A stretch of DNA of 64,000 nt from an uncultured Fulvivirga sp. (GTDB lineage Bacteria; Bacteroidota; Bacteroidia; Cytophagales; Cyclobacteriaceae). Where the stretch lies: assembly GCA_947500555.1 (NCBI GenBank), contig CANMSE010000004.1, forward strand, positions 1-64,000, given 5' to 3'. Numbering within the stretch: position 1 is the stretch's first letter; every line of letters starts with the position of its first letter. A model generated the notes under the pieces. The model was not told the origin of the DNA and did not search any database. It worked only from the letters and a program-made list of their open reading frames with translations. Below, piece after piece: positions 9,484 to 18,452 of this stretch. A program made the translations under genes and the position numbers.

Positions 9484-10428
9484 ATGAAACAGTTTTCTTT
9501 GCTTGTTGTCCTGATAATTATCGCAGCTTCTTGTGTTACCCAAAAGAAATACGATGAACTACTTGAAAGTAAAATAGGCCTGGAGACGAACCTGGCAAAT
9601 AGCAGAGATAGTCTTGAAACAGCCTTAACTACTATTAGTGGTTTAGAGCAAGAGATTCGCGACCTTAAATCTGATACGTCCAAATTAGGTGATAAAATGA
9701 GAAGCCTTACTTCTGATTTAAGTAAGCTAAGTCAGGATCACGAGCAGCTACAAAACAATTACAATAATTTGGCAAGTAATAGCGGTAAGCTCACAAGTGA
9801 TCTGGCTGCTCAGCAAGAACGGTTAATGACTTTAAAGGAAAATCTTGACCAAACTAAGAGACAAAATGAACAGTTAAGTGCTGACCTGGCTATCAGAGAA
9901 CAAAAGGTAAAAGACCTTGAGGAAATCTTAGCTAAAAAAGATGAAGCAGTTCAAGCACTTAAAAAGAGAATTACGGAGGCTCTATTAAACTTTAAGGAAA
10001 GTGACCTCTCTGTCTCGGTAAAGAATGGCAAGGTCTACGTTTCACTCTCAGAGCAGCTTCTATTTAAGTCTGGTAGCACTTCGGTTGATCCGAAAGGAGT
10101 GAATGCACTTCAACAATTAGCTAAGGCCATAAAGGATCAAAAAGATTTAAATATTATGGTGGAAGGTCATACGGACGATGTCCCTATTTCCAGAACCTCA
10201 CAATTTATGAATGATAATTGGGATCTGTCAGTTTTAAGAGCTACTTCGATTATTAGAATTTTAACTAAGACTGGTGTTTCTACTGATAATGTAATGGCTG
10301 CAGGTAGGGGAGAGTTTATTCCAGTAGCAACTAATGATACAAAAGAGGGGCGTCAAAAAAACAGAAGGACAGAGATCATTATTACCCCTAATTTGGATGA
10401 GTTGTTTGAGATTTTAAAAGTTAATTAA
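9484..10428 (+). CDS. OmpA-family peptidoglycan-binding lipoprotein
   Basis: 314 residues from the ATG at 9484; an in-frame upstream ATG at 9454 adds only ten poorly fitting residues before the signal peptide. The N-terminus 'MKQFSLLVVLIIIAASC' ends in a lipobox cysteine. Residues about 25-175 are a long coiled coil, and the last 130 residues are an OmpA C-terminal domain with 'VEGHTDDVPIS', 'NWDLSVLRATSIIRIL' and 'NRRTEIIITP', which binds the meso-diaminopimelate peptide of the wall. It probably tethers the outer membrane to peptidoglycan. A strong terminator follows. Confidence 0.92.
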   Translation: MKQFSLLVVLIIIAASCVTQKKYDELLESKIGLETNLANSRDSLETALTTISGLEQEIRDLKSDTSKLGDKMRSLTSDLSKLSQDHEQLQNNYNNLASNSGKLTSDLAAQQERLMTLKENLDQTKRQNEQLSADLAIREQKVKDLEEILAKKDEAVQALKKRITEALLNFKESDLSVSVKNGKVYVSLSEQLLFKSGSTSVDPKGVNALQQLAKAIKDQKDLNIMVEGHTDDVPISRTSQFMNDNWDLSVLRATSIIRILTKTGVSTDNVMAAGRGEFIPVATNDTKEGRQKNRRTEIIITPNLDELFEILKVN

Positions 10429-10460
10429 AAAAATAAGGCCTCATTTGAGGCCTTATTTTT
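10427..10460. terminator. Bidirectional terminator between convergent genes
   Basis: A 12-13 bp stem (AAATAAGGCCTCA / TGAGGCCTTATTT) with A-run before and T-run after. It serves the OmpA-like gene on + and overlaps the stop of the His-rich gene on -. Confidence 0.85.
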
Positions 10461-11115
10461 ATTCTCCGCTTCTAGTTCTTCTCCTTGTGTTTTGATGAAC
10501 AACCCGGCTTTTACGATTTCTTGAGTCGTTAACCTGTTCATCATGGTATCGATCTCTTCTTGTATATTGATCGTTATCTTTTCGTCTCTGATTTACTGTA
10601 CGATCTTTTCTGTTACTAACATTATTTCTCTGTTCGATATGTACATTCCTGTTCACATATCTTTTATGACCATAGTATCTGTTTCCATAACCATAGTAGG
10701 GTCTGTCGTAATTATACATTATGTGATTATGCCCATGATGATGATGGCTTGAGCAAGTATTATAGTAAGCCGCATAATATCCACTGTGATAACCGCAACC
10801 ATGTCCACATACGTGATTTACCAAAGGATAATCAAACCTGGTAGCACTACTGTATATAAAACCATCATTTCTTACTGATACCTCTACAAATACATTCCCA
10901 CGTTGTAAGATTATATCAAAAAAGCTAGCACCAAACCTTCTTGACCTGGTAACATGTACCATGTGATAATCATAGAAATCATGGTGTATGACAGTGGTGA
11001 CTCTATTAGGTATATTCCAACCCAATTCCACACCGAAGGATGTAACAAAATGCTGTGCTTTCACTGCTAACGAAAGAAGAGCAACTAGACCGAATGACAA
11101 TAGTATCTTTTTCAT
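10459..11115 (-). CDS. Secreted His/Tyr-rich basic protein of unknown function
   Basis: 218 residues from the ATG that opens a good signal peptide ('MKKILLSFGLVALLSLAVKAQ'); an upstream in-frame ATG at 11136 gives a poor leader. After a beta-rich domain (22-100) comes a cluster of Cys and His ('CGHGCGYHSGYY', then 'CSSHHHHGHNH') that could bind metal. The last 90 residues are Tyr/Asn-rich and then Arg/Lys-rich, probably disordered. No family recognised. It is monocistronic, convergent with the OmpA-like gene. Confidence 0.7.
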   Translation of the reverse strand: MKKILLSFGLVALLSLAVKAQHFVTSFGVELGWNIPNRVTTVIHHDFYDYHMVHVTRSRRFGASFFDIILQRGNVFVEVSVRNDGFIYSSATRFDYPLVNHVCGHGCGYHSGYYAAYYNTCSSHHHHGHNHIMYNYDRPYYGYGNRYYGHKRYVNRNVHIEQRNNVSNRKDRTVNQRRKDNDQYTRRDRYHDEQVNDSRNRKSRVVHQNTRRRTRSGE

Positions 11116-11208
11116 GGCTCTCATTATTTGATTCACTAGGAATTAAACAACGATAGTGCCAAAACGAAAAATTAAATGTAACTAAATGATTATCAGATAA
11201 TTAAAAAT

Positions 11209-14200
11209 TCATTTTTTTACTAACCTTATGATGTGGTTTGAAGAGATACTCTGAAGTTTAATAAAATAGGTGCCATTGGGATAGTTATTTAGGTCAATAG
11301 ACAGATTACCACTTTCATTGGTGATAGTTGCGTTAACCCTACTTCCAACTAAATTGTAGACAGTAATTTCTGACTTAAGCTCTTCTTTAGGTATAACAAG
11401 GTTAAACAAACCAGAACTTGGATTGGGATAAACCTTGATTAACTGATTTTTTTCTGAGTATGTTCCTAGAACTAATGTAGACTCACTTTCTTCATTGGTA
11501 TAATCTGAGTCACCACCTGAATTTCTAGCTTTTACTCTATAGAAATAGATATTTGGTTCAAGAAGGTTATTATCCTCATAGTTGCTGATGTTTGAGTTAA
11601 CTGTGGCAATTTGAACAAATGCAGAATTGTCACCAATACTGCGTTCAATTATAAAAAACTCTTCGTTATTCGAATTGTCAGTCCAATTGAGATCAATTTG
11701 GTCCACTGAAATAGGTTCTAATGACAGGCCGGAAGGAGTTACTGGAGGTTTTGGAATAGCAGTACATATTTCCAGCGACCAACTATCCAATTGTCCTCCA
11801 TCCACATTAAAAGTATCTTCAATTCTCAATATCCATGTACCTGAGGATTGTTCTCCAATAAATGAAGCTAAACTTTCTGATGGTTTATATATCTCGCCAT
11901 CTGTTGGTGGACAACTTATGCTAGAGGTATTAGCTTGATCATCCAAGCCTAGATTAAAATCATTATCTGAATCACAGATTCCGTTTAAAAGAACTACTTC
12001 AGTACCTATGGGTGATATCAGCGTGAATATTAAATCACTGACATAGCTATGGCTGCCGGAAAGATTTAAAACATTAATATCAGAAATAATTCCAGAGGTA
12101 GCTATATCAATTTCTGAAGTTACAGTTGGAGTGCCATTCTCACTTATTAAAATAGGTATATCTTGACTGTTGTCGGTTAAGCAAACTTGTGTGGAAAACT
12201 CAACTACATTGTAAGGAGTTTGTTCACAAACATTAGTACCTCTTACTCGTAAAAAATAAGTTGAATTACTCTCTAGATTTTCAGCAGCATAACTGTTTGC
12301 CGTTATGCCATCGACTGATATTATCGGGTTGCTAAAATTTTGATCAGTATCAATATCAAGTTCATATTCATGTCTTCCATCTAATAACTCCCAGACAATA
12401 GTTGGAAATAGAGATACGTCTTCTTCCATATTTTCGGGACTTAGTAAATTCAAATTATTGGTCGACTGATCAAATACATCTACAGATATTAATTGTGATT
12501 TAGTTTTAGATGCAGATGAACCATTAATTATGAGAGAATAGTTGCCATTGGCTCCATTATCTGTATTTGATATTGTAAGAATAGAACTATTACCTGGAGT
12601 AACGGGGTTAACGTTAAAGTTCGCTTCTAAGTCATCTTCTAATCCGTCTAAGCTTAAGGTTACATCTTCTGAAAACCCAAGTATACTGCTTATACTCACC
12701 TCTATCTGAACTGACTGAGGAGCACATACTGAAAATTTAGTTTCGGTGAGATTCAGATTGAAATTAGGGTCCACTGGTTGTTGTATATTTATGTCCGAGT
12801 TATTAATGTCAAAAAAGACATTACCGACTGCTTCGACTTTTATTCGACCTTGAGCAGTACTAATATTTGGTATTAAAATTGTTTCGCTTCCATCATTGGA
12901 TGTAGATGATTTTAGAGTGTGAGAATATGTAACCCCTCCATCTTCTGATAACAGAATATTTACCATCTGACAATCAACCTCACTTCCATTTGTATTTGCG
13001 ACATCCCAATCTATTGTTACGTTATTTAAAGCTTCTATGGTAGTTGATGTATTGAATGAAGAAACTAAAAACGGCCCTGCCTTATCCGTAGCTTCAAATG
13101 ACATTTCATCATAATTTACTCCACCGCCCCCATTTTTGTTATCTCTTGCCGTCAGTCGAAAAGTAAGATCACGCGAATAAGTGGGCAATAATTCACCCAT
13201 AGTTTGAGAATTGCTAACAATATCGGATACGTCTGGGAAAGTCCTTGATGGAGTGTCTTTAGGTGAAAAGGACCTAAATAACGGAGCATTACCACTAGGG
13301 TTTTCAGGAGCTCCAGTTGGACCTAAATCAAATTGTTCCCAAGAAAAAGTTAAATCGTCTCCATCAGGATCGGACCCACTACCTGTTAATGTGAAAGGAG
13401 TGTCTACCGGAATGATGAAATTGTCTTCTCCTGCATCAACACTTGGGGGGTTATTACCAGTGTTGGTTATTGTGGCACATGAATTACCAGTACCATTGAC
13501 ACTATAATTCAAAATTTCATCATAACTAGCTGTATGGAAATAAGGGTCACTGTTATTTTGAATATTTTGTGGAGAGCAAATTCCAGCATAAGCTAAGATT
13601 GTGGTGCCGCTACCAGGCTCATAAGCAGTTGATGCATTCCTATTTGCTCCGCTGCAATTGCTACTTGAACCATTGAATGTATGACTAGCGCTAAATTGAT
13701 GCCCAATTTCATGAGCCACAAAATCAACATCAAATGGATCTCCAATGGGATTGGAAATACCTGTCACACCTGTTGCTTTTGAACTACTACATGGCCCTGT
13801 CCCTGCCAGGCCACCTGCCCCAGTAGAGAAACCATGGCCAATGTCATAGTCGGCAGCGCCAATAACCAAATCTATGTTTTCTTGAACCTCATTAATAAAG
13901 TCTTCTGTGTCATCATTAGTATAAGGATCAATGACCGGATCAGTGTAGATGATCTGATCATTATTCGCTATAAGGATCATTCTTATGGCTACCTCTCGTT
14001 CATAGATACCGTTGACACGATTCATAGTAGTAACAATAGCCGACAAGGCATCAGCTATGGTGCCTCCATGAAATTGTGCGTATTCACCCGTGGTTGTAAC
14101 TGCCAAACGATACTCTCTTAATTCAGTGCCAGATGTTCTTGCACTTGTAGCTCGATTTTGCTTAGTATTTATTTTTGTTCCTTCGGTCTTGAAAATATCA

Positions 14201-14694
14201 TCTTTTAGTAATGTGACCTCTTTCTGAATGTAATCCTTTTTATAATAAGATTGATAAGAATCAATAGATACCTGACTTATAGGGTCAATAAATATAGTGC
14301 CATCAGGGCCAAATATCATTGCGTGAAAACCTTTGGGTGTTAAATCAAATCTAGCTTCCATGCCATCGGGGCCATGTCCGGCAAAAGTTAAAATTTCAGG
14401 ATATTTAGCAGCCAATTGTGAAGACATAACCTTAGAAGGTTTGACTTGAAATGTCTCAAAAGAGCCATCTGGCATGGGGACATCCAAAGATAAGCCAGCT
14501 TTCGAGTACAGCTTTGAACCCAGAGCCTGTTTCAGATTTTTTACATCAAGGTTATATCGGGATGAAACCTTTGTTTGGATGTCTACTCTGGCACTTTTAT
14601 CAGCTTTTGAAGATGTCCAAAAGTTTGTTTGGGCATTTAAGTGAATGTTCAGACTTAATAAAAAGAATAAAATGATCGGTTTGGTGGAGCTCAA
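11209..14694 (-). CDS. T9SS-exported reprolysin-like zinc metallopeptidase
   Basis: 1161 residues. Signal peptide 1-22; propeptide about 24-155; catalytic domain about 190-420 with the zinc motif HEIGHQFSASH (His328, Glu329, His332, His338), a metzincin HExxHxxxxxH. Then come an Ig/PKD-like segment, a region around 640-770, a proprotein-convertase P-domain-like stretch at about 860-990 ('SHSYVSDLIFTLISPIGTEVVLL'), a fibronectin type III domain at about 1000-1080, and a type A T9SS sorting domain in the last 75 residues ('VYPNPSSGLFNL', ending 'HIIRLVKK'). It should be exported across the outer membrane and degrade extracellular protein. The start overlaps by 4 nt the gene for a lipoprotein homologous to its own propeptide. 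Confidence 0.92.
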   Translation of the reverse strand: MSSTKPIILFFLLSLNIHLNAQTNFWTSSKADKSARVDIQTKVSSRYNLDVKNLKQALGSKLYSKAGLSLDVPMPDGSFETFQVKPSKVMSSQLAAKYPEILTFAGHGPDGMEARFDLTPKGFHAMIFGPDGTIFIDPISQVSIDSYQSYYKKDYIQKEVTLLKDDIFKTEGTKINTKQNRATSARTSGTELREYRLAVTTTGEYAQFHGGTIADALSAIVTTMNRVNGIYEREVAIRMILIANNDQIIYTDPVIDPYTNDDTEDFINEVQENIDLVIGAADYDIGHGFSTGAGGLAGTGPCSSSKATGVTGISNPIGDPFDVDFVAHEIGHQFSASHTFNGSSSNCSGANRNASTAYEPGSGTTILAYAGICSPQNIQNNSDPYFHTASYDEILNYSVNGTGNSCATITNTGNNPPSVDAGEDNFIIPVDTPFTLTGSGSDPDGDDLTFSWEQFDLGPTGAPENPSGNAPLFRSFSPKDTPSRTFPDVSDIVSNSQTMGELLPTYSRDLTFRLTARDNKNGGGGVNYDEMSFEATDKAGPFLVSSFNTSTTIEALNNVTIDWDVANTNGSEVDCQMVNILLSEDGGVTYSHTLKSSTSNDGSETILIPNISTAQGRIKVEAVGNVFFDINNSDINIQQPVDPNFNLNLTETKFSVCAPQSVQIEVSISSILGFSEDVTLSLDGLEDDLEANFNVNPVTPGNSSILTISNTDNGANGNYSLIINGSSASKTKSQLISVDVFDQSTNNLNLLSPENMEEDVSLFPTIVWELLDGRHEYELDIDTDQNFSNPIISVDGITANSYAAENLESNSTYFLRVRGTNVCEQTPYNVVEFSTQVCLTDNSQDIPILISENGTPTVTSEIDIATSGIISDINVLNLSGSHSYVSDLIFTLISPIGTEVVLLNGICDSDNDFNLGLDDQANTSSISCPPTDGEIYKPSESLASFIGEQSSGTWILRIEDTFNVDGGQLDSWSLEICTAIPKPPVTPSGLSLEPISVDQIDLNWTDNSNNEEFFIIERSIGDNSAFVQIATVNSNISNYEDNNLLEPNIYFYRVKARNSGGDSDYTNEESESTLVLGTYSEKNQLIKVYPNPSSGLFNLVIPKEELKSEITVYNLVGSRVNATITNESGNLSIDLNNYPNGTYFIKLQSISSNHIIRLVKK

Positions 14695-15215
14695 GGTTTA
14701 AGGGGCTTTTCTATAAATGGATTATTGGGATCATGCATTACATTTTGCTTATCATAACTCACATACTCCAATCCCTTTTTTACCAAAGGATTAATGAAAT
14801 AAGTATTTCCTGTTGTAATTATCATTGCATAAAATCCGCTAGGGTTGATGTCAATTCTACCACTTACGTTAGCTGTATTTATAATTTGGTAGGATTTTAT
14901 GTCAGGAAATTTCTTCGCTAACTCCTCCGACATTGTTTTCGAGTTTTCAAGCCCTACAGTTACATTATTACCGTTAACCAGTGGAATAGTAACCGTGTTA
15001 CTCTTTTCAATATCATTTTTTAATTTTTGAAAATCGAGGGTTAGGCCTCTGTATTCTGAAGGAAGTCGAGCGACATCAGTCGTAATTTTTGAGTCATGCC
15101 AGTATCCTTCAGTGTCACCGTTATCTAAGGATTTACATGCTCCAAGTATACCTGAGAGCATGTAAATAAATATCAAAGCATTAAATAATTTGCTAATCTT
15201 TGAGAATAATCGCAT
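14691..15215 (-). CDS. Free-standing propeptide-like lipoprotein
   Basis: 174 residues. A lipobox LGAC ends a signal sequence at Cys27. Residues 37-155 match the propeptide of the adjacent metallopeptidase: 'SKTMSEELAKKFPDI' against 'SKVMSSQLAAKYPEI', and 'GRIDINPSGFYAMI..GNTYFINPL' against 'ARFDLTPKGFHAMI..GTIFIDPI'. There is no catalytic domain. The start lies 23 nt inside the end of the propeller gene, and the stop overlaps the protease ATG by 4 nt, so it is translated just before the protease. A membrane-bound inhibitor or folding helper of the protease is the natural inference; it could instead be a relic of a degraded paralogue, although the frame is fully open. Confidence 0.85.
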   Translation of the reverse strand: MRLFSKISKLFNALIFIYMLSGILGACKSLDNGDTEGYWHDSKITTDVARLPSEYRGLTLDFQKLKNDIEKSNTVTIPLVNGNNVTVGLENSKTMSEELAKKFPDIKSYQIINTANVSGRIDINPSGFYAMIITTGNTYFINPLVKKGLEYVSYDKQNVMHDPNNPFIEKPLKP

Positions 15216-18200
15216 CTATTGATTTTGACTTTATTAGACTGTTAAATTCAGGAATATAAGTACTAAATATAGTGTTAAGTTGAGTCAATTCCTTATCAAT
15301 TTCTGCCGAAATCTCATCTTTAAATGCCACAGCCTGATCAGTAGGTTTGAAATCTCCCATAGCCAGTAAGGAGTTTAAGTGACCTAATTTGTTATTTAGC
15401 TTTATGGGAAAGTTTAGGGGATCTTGATTACTCCTATTTTTAGTTTGATATAATGTCTCTTCAATCTTTTTCATTTTGCTTAAGATATCTTCGGACTTTT
15501 CTTTTACGTCTTTATGCTGATCTCCTTCTAAACGAGAAGTAACACCGTTAATTTGTTCACGTGCCGCACGTATTTTTTTGATAGCATTATTTGTCTCTGA
15601 GAGTTTAGCAATAACTTCATTGAGAAAATCGAACTGACTTTTTAAATCTGCATCGGAAGAGGAAGATCTGGGATCCTTAAGAATGGTAAAAGATTGATTC
15701 TGTGTATTGCCATTCACCATAAGTTCAGCTTTATATTGACCAGGAAGAGCCTTAGGGCCATTTAATGAGGACCACCAAAGAATCATCCCATCAAAACTGT
15801 CTGCTCCTGTGTATCTCATGTCCCAAACGAATCTGTTTAAACCAGGTTCTAGAGTTAGCTCACCCTCTTTTTTCTCTTTGTCTGGATGATTGCTGAATGT
15901 TCTGATTTTTATGCCTTTACTATCATAAATAGATAGGTTCAGTGTATCTATAGCTGATGTGTCTTTTAAATAAAAATGAATCATTACCCCACCCGGGTGA
16001 TTTGTGCCTGTAGTTTTATCAGTAGGATCACTGCTACCACCAATTCTGTAGCTATCAACAGGTTTGAATAAGTGGTTACTTTGACTCTCTACATCTTTTG
16101 TAAGTTGATGTAATGGTGTCAGATCATCAATGATCCAAAAGCTTCTACCCTGAGTTGCGGCTATAAGGTTATCGTTTTTTACGGTTAGATCAGTGATCGG
16201 AACAAGAGGTAGATTTTGTTGAAACCCTTTCCAGCTTGCACCATCATCGAAGGAAATATACATGCCATTTTCTGTTCCTGCATATAATAAACCTTTCCGT
16301 TTAGGGTCAGCACGTAAGACTCTTGTAAAATGCTCCGCTTCTATACCTGAGTTGATTTGTGTCCAGGTCTTGCCATAATCTTGTGTTTTGTACAGATATG
16401 GCCTAAAATCACCTAGTTTGTATCTTGTTCCAGCAATATAAGCCCCCCCTTTTACGAAAGGATCTACCTCAATGCTATTGATCATAGTCCACTCAGGCAT
16501 ATTAGGAGGTGTGACATTAGTCCAATTTTTACCTGCATCTTTAGTCAAATGAATCAACCCATCATCAGAACCTGTCCATATTAAGTCTTTTTCCAAAGGA
16601 GACTCAACCGCTGCGAATATGGTACAATAATATTCAACACCTGTATTATCTTTTGTAATAGGTCCTCCTGAAGATCCGAGCTTGGTAGAATCATTCCTGG
16701 TTAGATCCGGGCTTATTAATTGCCATGAATGTCCTTCATTGGTTGTTACATGTAAGTGATTGGAAGCAGTATAAAGTTTGTTAGGATCATGTGGAGAGAA
16801 AAATATTGGAAAATTCCATTGGAAGCGATATTTAAAATCTTCTGCGCCATGCCCCATAGGATCATCTGGCCAAACATTTATAGCTCTTATTTCGCCTGTT
16901 TCATGATTAACACGTGTTAAAAATCCACCGTAACTACCACCATACACTATCTCGTTGTTATCTGGTTTTACCGCTATGTGAGCACTTTCCCCTCCGGCTG
17001 TAGGCTCCCAGTCTCTTGCCCCAATAGAGTTCCCAGTTGTTCTGTGAGCTATTCGTATGGTCGAATTATCTTGCTGAGCACCATATATTCTATAGGGAAA
17101 GTGGTTATCGGTAGTTACTCTGTAGAACTGGGCTGTTGGCTGATTATGATAAGTCGTCCAATTGGCACCACCATCAAAACTGACTTGGGCACCACCATCA
17201 TCACCCATGATCATTCTTTGATTATCCTCTGGAGCTATCCACATATCATGATGATCACCATGGGGTGCATAAGCAGATTCAAAAGTCTTACCGCCATCCT
17301 TAGACTTGTGATAGGCTACATTGACAACATATACGATATCTTCATCTTGGGTATCAGCATAAATGCGAGTGTAATACCAGGCTCTCTGGCGAAGCTTTCT
17401 TTCATCATTAACTATTTTCCATGTTTTGCCAGCATCATCTGATCGGTATACCCCACCAACTTTGTTTTCAATAATAGCCCATACACGATCAGAGTTTAGA
17501 GGAGATACGGTGACTCCAGAAATGCCCCATAACCCTTTAGGAAGTCCTTTATTGGAGCTGATATTTTCCCAGGTATCTCCACCATCGGTACTTTTCCATA
17601 ATGCAGATCCTTCACCACCACTTTCCAAACTGTAGGGTGTTCTTCGTATTTTCCAGGTTGAAGCATACAGTATTCTTGGATTATTTGGATCCATAACTAA
17701 ATCCACTGCTCCGGCATCTGCATTAGCAAATAAGACTTTCTTCCAACTATTACCACCATCAGTACTTTTGTAAACACCTCTATCTGCACTTGACTTATAC
17801 AAGTCTCCCAGAACAGCAGCATATACTAAATCCGGATTTTTTGGATGGATCCTAATTCTGGGAATATGTCTTGAATTTTTTAATCCAATTGACTGCCAGG
17901 TCTTTCCAGCGTCAACAGACTTATACATGCCAGTTCCTGAAGATACATTGCCCCGTACTGTAACTTCTCCACCACCGGCATAGATGACATTGTTATCCCA
18001 ATCACTAACCGCAATTGCACCTATAGAACCTCCAAAAAACCCATCACTAATGTTCTCCCATGAATTACCTGCATCTTTTGTTCGCCAAACACCGCCACCT
18101 GTAGCTCCCATGTAGAACAGGTTAGCTTTGCCGGGTACTCCGGTCACAGCTGCAGAACGTCCACCTCTAAATGGGCCAATATGGCGCCATTCCAAGCCTT

Positions 18201-18321
18201 TATAAAGGTTGTCATTGTATGATTCAGTGACACTGGAGGAGTTCCTTTTTTTTCTCTGAGCATCACTTAAATTATAGAAACAAAATAGAAGGAGTAAGGG
18301 CAATATTGTTCTGATAGTCAT
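15193..18321 (-). CDS. Secreted BNR/VPS10 (sortilin-like) beta-propeller protein
   Basis: 1042 residues with a signal peptide (1-21). Residues about 45-750 contain many BNR/Asp-box type repeats ('VYKSTDGGNSWKKV', 'VYRSDDAGKTWKIV', 'LYKTQDYGKTWTQI'), giving a large propeller of the sortilin/VPS10 class often labelled 'glycosyl hydrolase' in Bacteroidota. A beta-sandwich segment follows (about 760-870), then a helical C-terminal region (about 880-1030). No glycosidase active site is apparent and no T9SS tail is seen. It is first of three overlapping genes with a propeptide-like lipoprotein and a metalloprotease, so a role in peptide or protein binding is more likely than sugar hydrolysis. Confidence 0.87.
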   Translation of the reverse strand: MTIRTILPLLLLFCFYNLSDAQRKKRNSSSVTESYNDNLYKGLEWRHIGPFRGGRSAAVTGVPGKANLFYMGATGGGVWRTKDAGNSWENISDGFFGGSIGAIAVSDWDNNVIYAGGGEVTVRGNVSSGTGMYKSVDAGKTWQSIGLKNSRHIPRIRIHPKNPDLVYAAVLGDLYKSSADRGVYKSTDGGNSWKKVLFANADAGAVDLVMDPNNPRILYASTWKIRRTPYSLESGGEGSALWKSTDGGDTWENISSNKGLPKGLWGISGVTVSPLNSDRVWAIIENKVGGVYRSDDAGKTWKIVNDERKLRQRAWYYTRIYADTQDEDIVYVVNVAYHKSKDGGKTFESAYAPHGDHHDMWIAPEDNQRMIMGDDGGAQVSFDGGANWTTYHNQPTAQFYRVTTDNHFPYRIYGAQQDNSTIRIAHRTTGNSIGARDWEPTAGGESAHIAVKPDNNEIVYGGSYGGFLTRVNHETGEIRAINVWPDDPMGHGAEDFKYRFQWNFPIFFSPHDPNKLYTASNHLHVTTNEGHSWQLISPDLTRNDSTKLGSSGGPITKDNTGVEYYCTIFAAVESPLEKDLIWTGSDDGLIHLTKDAGKNWTNVTPPNMPEWTMINSIEVDPFVKGGAYIAGTRYKLGDFRPYLYKTQDYGKTWTQINSGIEAEHFTRVLRADPKRKGLLYAGTENGMYISFDDGASWKGFQQNLPLVPITDLTVKNDNLIAATQGRSFWIIDDLTPLHQLTKDVESQSNHLFKPVDSYRIGGSSDPTDKTTGTNHPGGVMIHFYLKDTSAIDTLNLSIYDSKGIKIRTFSNHPDKEKKEGELTLEPGLNRFVWDMRYTGADSFDGMILWWSSLNGPKALPGQYKAELMVNGNTQNQSFTILKDPRSSSSDADLKSQFDFLNEVIAKLSETNNAIKKIRAAREQINGVTSRLEGDQHKDVKEKSEDILSKMKKIEETLYQTKNRSNQDPLNFPIKLNNKLGHLNSLLAMGDFKPTDQAVAFKDEISAEIDKELTQLNTIFSTYIPEFNSLIKSKSIDAIILKD

Positions 18322-18452
18322 TTTTGAAATATTAATAGTTTAACTAAAGTTATATAATTTATGGGCATTTAATGTCTGCATATTGATTGTAAGCGCCAGA
18401 TAAGGTTTTGATTGGTAAGATCATTATTTTTGCGGCAGTTCATATGCCAAAG

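Noticed and set aside
14691..15215. 5' fragment of a broken protease gene
   Set aside because: The frame is closed by its own stop, has its own signal and lipobox, and overlaps both neighbours precisely, so it looks like a functional gene.
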